Positions 24,475 through 35,963 of a stretch of 64,000 nucleotides of DNA are shown here, piece after piece; positions within the stretch are counted from its first letter, which is position 1; each line of letters begins with the position of its first letter. This DNA is from Henckelia pumila (taxonomy: Eukaryota > Streptophyta > Magnoliopsida > Lamiales > Gesneriaceae). The notes under the pieces were generated by a model. That model did no database searches and was not told where the DNA came from. It worked only from the letters and a program-made list of their open reading frames with translations. The DNA is taken from positions 682,001-746,000 of the forward strand of contig NC_133123.1 in assembly GCF_033568475.1 (NCBI RefSeq), given 5' to 3'. Made by a program: the position numbers and the translations under genes.

Positions 24475-26163
24475 AGTAAACAAGTTTGCTGATTTGACCA
24501 ACGAAGAGTTCCAAGCATCACATAATGGATTCAAAATAGGCTTCAACCAGAAGTCATCTAAAACAATTCCGTCCTTTAGATATGCGAACATGACCGCAGT
24601 TCCACCGAGTGTTGATTGGAGAAAGAAGGGAGCTGTTACAGGAGTTAAAGACCAAGGACAATGTGGTGAGTAAAACAAACCATTAGATATTAATAATACT
24701 AACTAAATTCTTGTTTCTGTATATTTTTGGATGATTTTGCAAGTTCCTTGGGGAAAAATACAGGATGTTGCTGGGCTTTTTCAGCTATTACAGCCACGGA
24801 AGGAATCCACCAGCTTAGTACAGGAAAATTGATTTCACTGTCCGAACAACAACTAGTGGATTGCGACATAAGTGAAGATCAAGGCTGCAATGGTGGACTA
24901 ATGGACTATGCATTCGAATACATAATCGGAAACAATGGCATAACCACAGAAGCTAACTACCCATATGATGGAGAGGATGGAACATGCAACTCTAATAAAG
25001 AGTCCTCCCATGTTGCCAAGATCACAGGCTACGAAGATGTCCCGGCCAACAGCGAGTCGTCGTTGCTGCAAGCCGTGGCTAACCAGCCAGTTTCTGTGGC
25101 CATTGATGCTGGAGGATCCGATTTCCAATTCTACTCAAGTGGGGTTTTTACAGGAGCGTGTGGTACTGATCTAGACCATGGCGTTACTGCAGTTGGTTAC
25201 GGAAAAACTAGCGACGGAACTAAGTATTGGCTGGTTAAAAATTCGTGGGGCGAGAATGGATACATTAGAATGGAAAGGGATATTGGCGCGCGCTGCAGAA
25301 GGGCTATGTGGAATTGCCATGCAATCTTCTTATCCAACTGTGTGAAATTATAATATTGCTGATATACAAGCCCCCTGAAAAGATGTATCCTGTTTAAATA
25401 TTAATTACGTGTATTATATTGTAATTGTTATGATTTATGCGTGTATATATTTAATTATTTATGTAAAACAGATGTGTGTGTTGCACGTAGATATCAAACT
25501 TGAATGCACTATGAATGGTCACAATTTTTTTTGCAAATGAATGTTATAACATTTTTTTCATCTCTATTTCAATAATTTTAACACAACCGTGATTTCTCCA
25601 ATCATTTTCTTGTTCAATTTTCTAATCATTCAATTTTTTTATCTTTTATTTTTTCTACTTTATTTTCGATTAAATTCATCAATCTTATCATCATCACTTA
25701 TTTTCATGTAACTTTGTCATTATCGAATTTGATGTAATTTAGTCTATTTGACACTTACATGTTTTTTTTTATTGTGATATTATTACTTTATTTATTTGAG
25801 CTATTATAATATAATATACTTGTTTATTTATTTAAGTCATTAACTTTTGGGTTTTCTTTCCCCCCAATATCCCCAACCATCCCACCACACACGCGTGATT
25901 TGTTGTTTGGTTCTTTAAAGTATTTTCACGTTTAGACATACATTTTTCTTGTAAATAAACCAAACGTAATATTTAAATAAATTTTCAACCCTCTCCTTTG
26001 ACACATACTAAAGTTTTTTTTTATGCGAGATATATCTATGTGCAATATTATTATTAATATTATAACCATCAATTAATAATGTATGGGTTTTCGTGCATGA
26101 CATTTCTTAATTAATTTATTTATTATTAATATTAGTATTACTAACACTAATACTTATTATATG

Positions 26164-26166
<3 letters not shown>

Positions 26167-26224
<58 letters not shown>
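26167..26224. repeat. (TTA)n microsatellite
   Basis: About 19 uninterrupted TTA units, the longest of several trinucleotide tracts in this spacer. Confidence 0.95.
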
Positions 26225-26230
<6 letters not shown>

Positions 26231-26650
26231 TGTATATATGAAGTTATTTTTTATGAGAACAAACCATTTTATTAGATATTAATCTTTATTTCTACGTGTT
26301 TATTATTATTATTATTAGCATCATATATTAGTTAATATTGTATGGGTTTTCGTGCAATGATATTTCTTAATTTATGTATTTATTATTATTATAATTATTA
26401 TTACTAAAAATTATTACACTTTTATAATATTAATAATACATATATTTATATTATTAGACGAAAAATATACAATAAAACTAATTTACACTTACTTTGTTTT
26501 TTTATGAGATATATCTACACGTAATCACATTTATTTATTTATTTTTATTATTAGTATCACTAATAATTATTATATGTATTTATTATTATTATTAACATCG
26601 TCATCATCAATTAATTAATGTTGTATGGGTTTTCATGCAATGAAATTTTA

Positions 26651-26681
<31 letters not shown>

Positions 26682-27587
26682 AAGTATTAATAATACTTAT
26701 TATTATTTAATGTTGTATATATGGAGTTATTAGTTTTACTAATAATTATTATATATACATAAATTAATTAATTTTGTATGGATTTTTCATTTATAATAAC
26801 TTTAATATATAAATTTGGATAAAAACTTTGCATGTACCAAATTAAGGGATAATAAAGTAAAATCGCAATTCAAAGTCATAATAATTATTATATATACAAA
26901 AATTAATAATTAATTTTGTATGGATATTTCATTTATATAACTTTTATATATAAATTTGGATAAAAACTTTTACTATATCAAATTGAGGGATACTAATGTA
27001 AAATTAGAATTCAAACTCATATTTTTATAATAGTACTAGTTTGAATGTTTGATCTTTTATTAGAATCATGGTTGGATTGTACTACAAGCATATGGGAACT
27101 GAAAATGGTTATGTCCGAATTCCTAAAATATATAATAAAATATATTTTTCTGTTTATCTATGTTATAATATAATTATTTATATTAATCAAATTAAAAATG
27201 ATATATATATGCATGTGCGCTTTTTTATTTATGATCTACAAATTTTGCGTTGAATATTTTTTCGTATACATGATATATAATCTTCTTTTTATAGCATATT
27301 AATAAGTAAATATGAATTTATATTTAAAATTATAATTAATACAATAATTTAAAAGATAAAAATATGTATGTAGTTCAATTAATCAATTTAATAATAATAT
27401 TCAACTTAAAAGTAATTTAAGTAAAGGGCAAAATTGACTTTTGAGTTTAGCCATATACCAATTAAACCATTTTCAATAGTTCATGTACCAATTTGACATT
27501 TTATCAATAGTTTATATACCAAAATAATTTTTACTCCAAGAGAATAATCAAAACATAATAATATATATTATGTTTTGTTTTTCTCAT

Positions 27588-27588
<1 letters not shown>

Positions 27589-27656
<68 letters not shown>
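27589..27656. repeat. (CA)n(TA)n microsatellite
   Basis: A short CA tract continues into about 29 TA units. It is likely length-variable between individuals. Confidence 0.95.
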
Positions 27657-27657
<1 letters not shown>

Positions 27658-28667
27658 TATGCATAATTGCACGTGCGTTGTACGTGGTAAAACAATGAAA
27701 CCAATATTTTATATTAATAATTATATTATATGTTAAAAAAAATAAATCGGTCAATTCTATGTTGAATTCATCTGAAAAGGATAAGAGTTGAATTTAGGGG
27801 AAAAAATGAGAAATGATCAGAAATAATAGAATGAAAATGATATGAGTCTTTATTTATAAACAAGATATTTGTTAACGTTTCTTCTGTCTGATTTTTCAAG
27901 CAGCATCGAGTTTCTTGTTATTTGACGCAGTCTTTTTTTTTTAATAGTTTTTTTTGCCCCATACTTTGTGAATTTGCTTAATTGAATTTATCGTTCTTCC
28001 TTTTGTCAAAACTTATACCACACAAAATATAAATAATATATTAATTTAAAGAGATAATAATATTTATAAATTATAATAAATGTGTTAACCTATCACTATA
28101 CTGATACAAATGACTTAAAACAAGGTTCTAAAAAACGTGAATTGTGATGAAACATCACGAAATCTTCAAGTATTAGAAAAGTAAGCGAACTTCTTAAGAA
28201 TTGAGCATGGATTTTTTTTTTCTTTTATTATAATTCTAATCTAATTATATCAAGTAATTAATAGATTAAATAATATATAAACTTAGAATAAATGCATAAA
28301 TTTAAGTTATAAAAATATGAATCTCAAAATCACTATTTGTGTGGAGAAAAAAAAATTTCGATTGCATTTGGATCAAGTATCATCCTTAACAGTAGTAGAA
28401 AATAGTGTATAAAAAAACATAGACATTTAAGTAGTACATGATGCAAAAAAATTTATTTAACTATTCATATACTATTTTGTAAAATTTATTGAAAAACAAT
28501 GTATAAAAACAAGAATATTTAATTAAATTCATAATTACAACTCAAATAGTACTGCAAACAAAATAATGATATTTAAATTAATGATAATTGAAGCTCATAT
28601 TTATAATACTAATATATATATATAATCGATAATAAATAATAGATCAATAAAAAATAATGTGTAAAAA

Positions 28668-29640
28668 ATTTTTGGAGTGCAATAATTGTCTTTGTTTGGT
28701 AGAGTGATTGTACCGCATAACGGTTGGGCTGCTGTGTGATATTTTTAAATATTTATAATGTCAAAATATTATTATTATGAATCTTAATATCGAAAAATTC
28801 ACTAAAAATATATTGATTTATATTGTAGCTCTCCTGTTAGACAATATATATAGGTCTGATGATTTGATATTTTCACGATTATCAGTAGACAGTAGTAAAT
28901 GCAACATAATATTTTTTCCAACAGAATATGTCAGATGACCGTTAAAAAAGAAGTAATAGTCATTAACAAATATTCACCGGTTACAAAAGATAAAGAATAT
29001 ATTTAGTAAACTGTTTTGCATATCTCATTTGTACTATTTGTTATATAATGTTCCTAGTACAGAAACATTTATCGTCGTCACCATTTTTGGAATAAATCAT
29101 ATTCAAAAGACTCAAACATTTATAGTGTATCTCAAGTCTTGGACCCATAATTCAAAAAATGTTTGATCAAATTCATAATATTGCTTGTGCTACTTTTTTT
29201 CATAAACAATTATTGTATCTTTTGTAAGTTGTGAATAAGTTGTATGAGGAAATAATCTTTTCCAAAATTTTTAATATTTCATTATCATAGTGTGTTGCTT
29301 GCTAGGAGCTTCAGCAAAGTTAAAGATAAGATTTTTGTAGTACATTTGTATATCGTCTGTGCCTATCAATTTAGATATTTGGAAACCAAAATACATGAAT
29401 ATGATATAGTTATATTTTTATTCAAATATATAATTTAAACATATAATTTATGGTTAATGACTACAAGAAGAATAAATAATTTAAAAAATTAGAAGATCTG
29501 AAAAAAGACATATAATTTTATTTAAACATATAATTTGTAGTTGATTGCCACGAATAGAATAAAAAGATTCCTTGTTTTGCGATATAAAATATTTGAGTTG
29601 CACCATTACCACATAAAGAGACATGCATTCGGTTTTACGA
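28668..29640 (+). mobile_element. Diverged TRIM-LTR fragments, apparently split by other DNA
   Basis: 28668-28745 resembles the first half of the LTR of the TRIM at 33.8 kb (GTGCAATAATTGTCTTTG ... GGGCTGCTGTG). 29585-29640 resembles the second half (TTTGAGTTGCACCATTACCA ... TCGGTTTTACGATT). About 0.8 kb of AT-rich DNA separates them. This is an old, broken copy of the family; the nature of the intervening DNA is not resolved. Confidence 0.45.
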
Positions 29641-30715
29641 TTATCTTGTAATATTAACAGAAAAATAGTGTGTAATAAATGATTAAATATATTTTGCAAG
29701 AAAAATTAAATAAAATAAAAAAAGAGCAAATAATAAATATCAAATAAGAAAAAGAGCAAATAATAAATAGTTATTGCAAAAATATGAAAGTGTACAATAG
29801 AAAAATAGTGTATAAAAAATAAAAAAATTTAAGTTAATTCAAAATTGTTACTCATATGTTAATAATAGAAATAAAATAGATATTAGATAGATTAAAAAAT
29901 TGAAATAAAGTAGATATTAGATAGATTAGAAAAATTAAAGTAAACAATGCAACTTTTTTATTTCAAGTATTCATATACTATCTTATAAGGCACCGTTCTG
30001 TTCAATATATTACTAATATATGTATAACTCATCTCATCTCATCTCACGTTCTTTTCATTATATTATTTATCCATATATTAACTATTTATTTTATATCAAT
30101 CAAATCATTAATTATTTATATGACATCAATCAAATCATTGAATTTAAATTACTATATTATCCCTTATAAATAATATAATTTTTATTTTAGTTATTGCTAA
30201 AAAGAACAAAATAGTCATTTAATATTTTTATATAAAATTTAATCAATCAAATCAAATAAACTATAATCTATCAATCAAATCCAATACTATTTTAAATATC
30301 ATTTCTTATTTATTTTTTATTACAATATATTATTTATCTATGTATTACTTATACCATCACTCAAACCAAACAAGAGTATTATTAGTAATTCATGTACTTG
30401 TTCATCTGTGAATTATAGAATCAAATAAAATAAATTAGAAAATATGATAAAAAAAATTTAATAGTCACATAAATAAATTATTGAAAGAGAAAAATAAATT
30501 AATTATTTAATAATGAGAAAAATGTAGTCAAGTAAATTTACAAATGATTTCACAATAAAAATAGATAGATATATAATAGATAAAATAGATATATGTAATA
30601 CATTATCATTATAATTATAATAATAATAAAACAAAGAACACATTAAATTGAATGTATTAATGAGAGAAAGACATATGAGTAAATTCACAATTCAACTTAT
30701 ATTTATATATGTAAT

Positions 30716-30748
<33 letters not shown>

Positions 30749-31062
30749 GAAATAGATAGATAATAAATAATAGATAATAGATTAGATTAGATATGAAGAT
30801 TGATTTACTCGTAAATCTTGTAAAAGTACTAAGGCATGTTGTCTTAGTCAAATCTTCGGTGGCAAGTGTGATTAATCTTTATTATTGTGAACGAATCACT
30901 TTTGAATAATTTTTATTTTAAAATCATAAAAAATTGTATTCAATGGCACGTCAGAACTGCAGCGAGATCTTCTTCATTCAAATCTATCCCCTGGAGACTC
31001 GTTCCATATATATAAATCATGCATGCATGATCAAAATGAATACATGCAAGGAATTCACAACC
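29641..31062. other. AT-rich spacer upstream of protease copy 2
   Basis: A possible decayed MITE spans about 29989-30375 (left GGCACCGTTCTGTT, right AAACCAAACAAGAG). An (AAT)n tract lies at 30718-30749. No gene is seen. The last 130 bases match the region upstream of copy 3, so promoter DNA was part of the duplicated unit. Confidence 0.45.
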
Positions 31063-31070
31063 TATAAATG
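31063..31070 (+). promoter_or_regulatory. TATA box of protease copy 2
   Basis: TATAAATG lies 63 bases before the ATG in a segment nearly identical to the copy 3 promoter. A run of overlapping CATGCATG (RY-type) motifs at about 31017-31030 is longer than in copy 3. Confidence 0.65.
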
Positions 31071-31132
31071 CCCCAATTCTTGCCTGTTCATGATCTCCAT
31101 CTTACAATTAAGATAATTGAATATATATAATT

Positions 31133-32252
31133 ATGGCTTTCCCATTCAGCAAAATCATTTTTCTTGCATTTGTCTATGTTCTTGGGATGTATTCATCTCT
31201 AGCAACATGTAGAAGCGTTCCAGGCGGAAACATGGTGGAGAGACACGAGCAATGGATGAAGCAATATGGTCGTGTATACAACGACGAAGTCGAGAAGGCC
31301 AAGAGATTCAAAATATTCAAGCACAATGCGCAGTTCATCGAATCTTTTAACCTTAACGAAACCAAGTCTTACAAACTTGCCGTCAATGAATTCGCAGATC
31401 TCTCAAACGAAGAGTTTCGTGCTTCCCGCGGTGGATACAGGAGATCATCTCCCCATGACAAAACATTTTCCACCAACTTTAGACATGAAAATGTGACTGC
31501 AATTCCCGCAAGCCTTGACTGGAGGAAAAAAAGAGCTGTTACTGCAGTGAAGAATCAATTTACCTGCGGTGAGACAAAAATTCATGCTTTTTTTATTTTA
31601 TTTTCCTAGCTGACAATTGGAAATCTCGTTCTTACATGAAAAGTCATGCATGCATGCAGGGTCTTGCTGGGCATTTTCAGCAGTTGCGGCCACGGAAGGG
31701 ATCCACGGGATTAAAACAGGCAAACTGGTATCTTTGTCCGAACAAGAACTCGTGGATTGTGATTTCAAACAGAATAATAAGGGGTGCGACGGAGGTTTTA
31801 TGAATGAAGCGTTCAAATTCATAATTCACCAAGGCCTCTCCACAGAAGCCAACTATCCATACAAAGGAGAAAATGGCATCTGTAACAAGAAAAAGGAATC
31901 CTCGAGAGTCGCAAAGATCACGGGATTTGAAAATGTGCCGCCTAAAGACGAGTCTGCATTACTCAAGGCAGTGGCAAAGCAACCTGTGTCTGTGGCCATT
32001 GATGCCAGTGGACCGACTTTCCGGTTTTTCGCAGGCGGCATATATACGGGAGAGTGTGGAACTCATCTAGATCATGGTGTCACAATTGTTGGATACGGAA
32101 AAAGCAAGACGGGGAAAAAATACTGGCTTGTGAAGAACTCATGGGGCACAGAATGGGGCGAAGGGGGATATGTGAAGTTTGAGAGAGATGTCCGTTCTAA
32201 GGAAGGGCTTTGCGGGATAGCCACGCATGCCTCTTATCCAATTATTGATTGA
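31133..32252 (+). CDS. Papain-family cysteine protease (SAG39-type), copy 2, intact
   Basis: Exons 31133-31568 and 31660-32252 (91-bp intron, donor TGCG|GTGAG, acceptor GCAG|GG) give 342 residues, normal for SAG39-type C1A enzymes. A signal peptide (residues 1 to about 25) precedes the I29 inhibitor propeptide with ERFNIN ([15 protein letters not shown]) and the mature enzyme from about '[10 protein letters not shown]'. The triad is Cys148 (GSCWAFSA), His284 (LDHGVTIVGYG) and Asn305 ([10 protein letters not shown]). The oxyanion Gln is present, but the next residues read NQFTCGSCW where relatives have NQG-[QS]-C; the GCNGG motif is GCDGG. There is no granulin domain or KDEL. Expected to be a secreted or vacuolar endopeptidase made as a zymogen. 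Close sister of copy 3; not assigned to a named orthologue. Confidence 0.94.
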
Positions 32253-33806
32253 AACAATTTATTATTTCCAGAGCCATTTTTAATTTGATGGATGAGTTAG
32301 TAATTGTATGCATGAGTTAACCTTGCTTGCAACTACCAAATTCAGATAATGAAATGTTATCTTAATTATTCAATGGAGCCAATTTTTTCATCGTGTGATA
32401 AATCTTGCTTGCAACTATCCGAAAATATAAGCACATTGATCATCATTGGTCATGAGAATCTTCAACAAAATAATAGCCAGCCAAACATTTCCAGACATGA
32501 TAAAAATTTATTATCATGCATGCTGGCATGAATTAAGTAAAACAAATAATTGGATGTCTTAAAGTATTTAAAACATATTATATATATGCATGCATGTTGA
32601 GATCTTAAATCACATATCAGTGATCTGACGATTAGGAATTAACTTTGTAAGAATTTGTAGAGTATGAGTTGATTGAGAAAAAATATTGTATATATGATAT
32701 TGAAGGTGTGCAAGCTTATATATAACCATTACAAAAAAAATCGACCTATTGATCGTAATTGATTCTGCCTAAGTGAAAAATAATCCTATAATTGATTTAC
32801 AATATGATTTATTTGCATAAATAGAAATGATTGGAATCCAGGATGATATTGTATGAGTATCCCACTGCCTAAAACTTTAAATATAAAGTCTAAATAAATT
32901 AAATAAACAACCATCATTTAAAAAAAATTCAAAATGATTTTTAATTCACTAAATATCATAAAATAAAATATATAATCTGAATAAAAATATAAATAACATT
33001 ATTAATCTAATGAAATTTTTATTTTTTCATTCAATTAAATTTTCACATATATAATTTGAAATCGAATCATATAAACATCGATCTTAACATTTATATCCGA
33101 ATTAAAAAGTTCTGTTTGATGTTTGGTTTTTTCGATTTGTATTTATGTCTTTTCTTTTAACCAAATTTTAAACACCCCTATCTCGTCGCAAAAAAAAATT
33201 TAGCAAACCCGACGAACTCATGTAAAAAGAAATCAGAATTTTTTAAAAAAAACACGCGGACTAAAATTGCAAATCCGCCATATATAGGACCATAAATTAA
33301 AAATAAAAAGTTGAAATTAATTACAAGACAAAATGTAAATTAACTATTAACAAGACTGAGCATCTAAATTGATTGGGACTAGTAATTAAGTGTACCAGGT
33401 CAAGTTGTAATGAACATGGTTTTGATTCTGGATCGTCCCACAGAGATCGATATTTAATTACTAAGTTATATTATTATAAATAATCTAGACAATAAATCTA
33501 AAGAGGATATGATGAATTTATAATATATTAAATTATTTCATAAAGTAAAGTCTAAACGAATAAATAATGAACTCAAAAAGGGACAAAAATAAACATATAT
33601 ATATGTAGGAGAAAACGATAAATTAGTGAAATATAAATGAATAAAACAACAATGCAACAATCAATTATGAGTAATTAGCAAATGAAGAAAATTAATGAAA
33701 AAATGGTTGTTTTTCGGTGAAATCACGCAATTTCATAACTTACAATATGAGAAATCAACATGATTTAATTGTATAACAAGTCAGAAAAACTTGACGATGT
33801 GCTTAT
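32253..33806. other. Spacer with a remnant of the hAT-like element family
   Basis: About 32870-33180 aligns with the right half of the hAT-like element at 57.5-58.3 kb (shared 'tcactaaatatcat', 'tttatatccgaatta', and an end reading AAACACCCCTA). The left half was not found, so this is a truncated, older copy. No gene is seen elsewhere in the stretch. Confidence 0.5.
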
Positions 33807-34159
33807 TATTGCAGTGCAATAATTGTCTCTGCTGGTGGAAGCGATCGAACCATGACACTTGGGTTGCTGTGCGGTTTAAAAGATTTGAGTTGCACCATTA
33901 ACACCAGATATAGCTTTTGTTGAAGGGGAAACGTTCGGTCCTACAATTGATATCAAAGTCAAGGTCATGAGTTCAATTCCTATTGATAATTGCAATGAGT
34001 GCAATTATTGGGAGAGAGATTGTTGAAGTGCAATAATTGTTTCTGTTGGTAGAGCGATCGAACCATAGTGTTTGGGTTGTTGTGCGGTTAAAAAGATTTG
34101 ATTTGCATAATTACCATAAGTTATAGTTTTTGGTAAAGCAGCAAGCACTCGTTCTTACA
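33807..34159 (+). mobile_element. TRIM (miniature LTR retroelement), 353 bp
   Basis: Two direct repeats of 139 bp, 33807-33945 and 34021-34159, both contain GTGCAATAATTGT and end in TTACA or CTACA. The 75-bp centre begins with a tRNA-Met-like primer site (TTGATATCAAAGTC) and ends in a purine tract (GGGAGAGAGA). Flanks CTTAT and CTTAC fit a degraded 5-bp duplication. There is no coding capacity, as expected of TRIMs, which move with enzymes of other LTR elements. The LTRs differ clearly, so the copy is old. Confidence 0.75.
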
Positions 34160-34346
34160 CTTACTTATAAAGCAATGGATGTTTGCGATAAGTTTTCGTG
34201 TTTGGAGTAAATTGTTTGCATGACCACATGAGGAAAGAAGATGGAAGCAATTGAATATCTTTTGAGAACATCCATAAATGGGGTAAAGATAGATAGAGGG
34301 TAATCATATGTTGCTAATTATATGATTCTATATATTTAACTAAGAG

Positions 34347-34922
34347 GATGTTTGGCTGAGCTTATAAGCTCTTGAAAATAGCTTACAAGTTGTTTCAGAG
34401 CTTATAAGTTCTTTCAATTTATTTGGCAATTATTTTGTCAAACAACTTATAAGTTGTCAAAATAAGTTGTTTGACAGCTTATAAACTGTTTTTAAAAAAG
34501 TAAGGACACCCTTATTTTTTTTTTAGAAAAGATCTTATTTTGATATTTTACTTCTCCATATTATCCTTATATATTTTATTAAATTCTCACCATGTCCTCT
34601 GCTCATTTTTGTAGATAATTTATCAATTTTTTTCTAAATTAAATAAAAAATAATTTTAGTTTTTAATATATGTTTAGCATTTATAATAAATTTAAAACTA
34701 TTTTTGTATGTACATTATATTATTTACATTACTTTCATAGTATTATATCTTTTTTGGTAATTTCGACAATAAAAAGATCTTATAATACCAAACACATCAA
34801 TATTTTTAAGTTGTTTAAAATAAGTTCATCCAAACACTTTAAGAGCTTGTTTTTAAAATAAGATATAACAGCTTATAAACTCCAAAGCTGTAAGAGTTTT
34901 TAATAACTTTAGTCAAACACTT
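34347..34922. mobile_element. Probable hAT-type MITE with GTTTGGCTGAGCTTATAAGC ends
   Basis: The left end GATGTTTGGCTGAGCTTATAAGC-like sequence and right end (reversed GTGTTTGACTAAAG ... AGTTTATAAGC) are imperfect inverted repeats. 'GCTTATAAGC/ACTTATAAGT' modules recur internally in both orientations. No clean target duplication can be read, so the family is tentative. Confidence 0.5.
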
Positions 34923-35886
34923 CTAAGTTATATTTGATATCAATTAATAGTTTAGAACACAACAATTATATTTGATGCAAAATTTTCAGCGGTGACCGAG
35001 ATCCTTTGAATTATGAAGTAGTACTTTTGAATAATTTTTATTTTGATATCATGAAATTAAATTGTATTCTTTTTGTTTTGACAGAAAAGCTTGCAATTTT
35101 ATTAATTAATAGGAATATATTTCGTTACAAGACTTTGGAGCCAAAAAAAAAAATTTCCAGGCACCCATGTAAAAGATGCGAGGGAAGAACAGATAAATTT
35201 ATCAAAATATCATATATCCAAGTTTTTTGGGTTTGAAAAACTACTTTCTTTTTGACATTTTGATCTAGATCTGGTGTCTGATTCCCATGACTTTTGGTAA
35301 ATAAAATCTATAATTAATGTTTACATTCCTTCTCGAGCGTAGTCTTAGGTCCGAGTCTAATATCGGATCTAGCTAACTTTATGTGATTCGTATTTTTAGA
35401 ATTACGAAGAACTTGGAAATATTGTCCAAACATAATGTATTATCCTAAACCAAATGCTCACCCCTAAATTTTTTTTAAAAAGAACCTAATTGATTATTTA
35501 CATAATTTAAAAAATAATTAAATTTATCAAAATATCATATATATAAAATTAAATAAAATAAAAGTATTAATATTACGAATGAAAACCATGCATAAAAATA
35601 AATAAAATTATTATTATTGTTAAAAATAAAATTAAGATTATAATATTGATATATAATAATATAGTTATATTTTAAGTGGGGCAACATGCATGAATGAACA
35701 AAGAATTACCATGAATTGGATTAAAGTTGCAAATGCGAATAAATAATGGCATAATAATTAATTTAAGTGAAAGTCGATTAAATATGAGAGTGAAAACTTG
35801 CGGGATCTTCTCCATTCAAATCTAGCCCATGGAGACTCGTTCCACAAATCATGATCAAAATGAATACATGCAAGGAATTCACAACT
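34923..35886. other. AT-rich spacer upstream of protease copy 3
   Basis: No gene is recognised. The right end, from about 35800, matches 30950-31132 and marks the left part of the protease duplication unit. Confidence 0.5.
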
Positions 35887-35894
35887 TATAAATA
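35887..35894 (+). promoter_or_regulatory. TATA box of protease copy 3
   Basis: TATAAATA lies 70 bases before the ATG, in a promoter nearly identical to that of copy 2 except that the CATGCATG run is absent. Confidence 0.65.
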
Positions 35895-35963
35895 CCCCAA
35901 TTCTTGCCTGTTCATGATCTCCATCTTACAATTAAGATAACTGAATATATATAATTATTCACC

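Larger units (their letters stand above)
14782..25353 (+). pseudogene. Papain-family cysteine protease (SAG39-type), copy 1, interrupted by a Copia element
   Basis: The host exon 1 runs 14782-15020 and resumes at 24475-24665 on the far side of the inserted element; exon 2 is 24764-25353. The first part encodes a signal peptide (MPLSPSCKLIFAALVMWASW) and the ERFNIN propeptide helix ([15 protein letters not shown]). The second part encodes the propeptide end and the mature N-terminus (PPSVDWRKKGAVTGVKDQG). Exon 2 keeps the catalytic Cys (GCCWAFSA, with Cys where relatives have Ser), His ([11 protein letters not shown]) and Asn (VKNSWGE). It also lacks four residues after NSWG and shifts frame near 25290; the family-like ending [15 protein letters not shown] with its stop at 25343-25345 is found in another frame. 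Thus it carries damage beyond the insertion. C1A proteases act in the vacuole or apoplast in senescence, cell death and defence. Confidence 0.9.
25354..28667. other. Very AT-rich spacer with microsatellites and a repeated phrase
   Basis: No gene is recognised. The phrase 'tgtatgggttttcgtgcaatg' or close variants recurs near 26085, 26337 and 26622, with a weaker copy near 26775. Each is followed by TTA-rich DNA, suggesting a diverged tandem array of about 250 bp units. A pair of similar segments with 'aaatttggataaaaacttt' occurs at about 26810 and 26950. ORFs here are short and of low complexity. Confidence 0.55.

Noticed and set aside
29989-30375. Firm MITE call
   Set aside because: The ends resemble a known plant MITE style but the inverted match is too poor and no target duplication is visible; mentioned only as possible.
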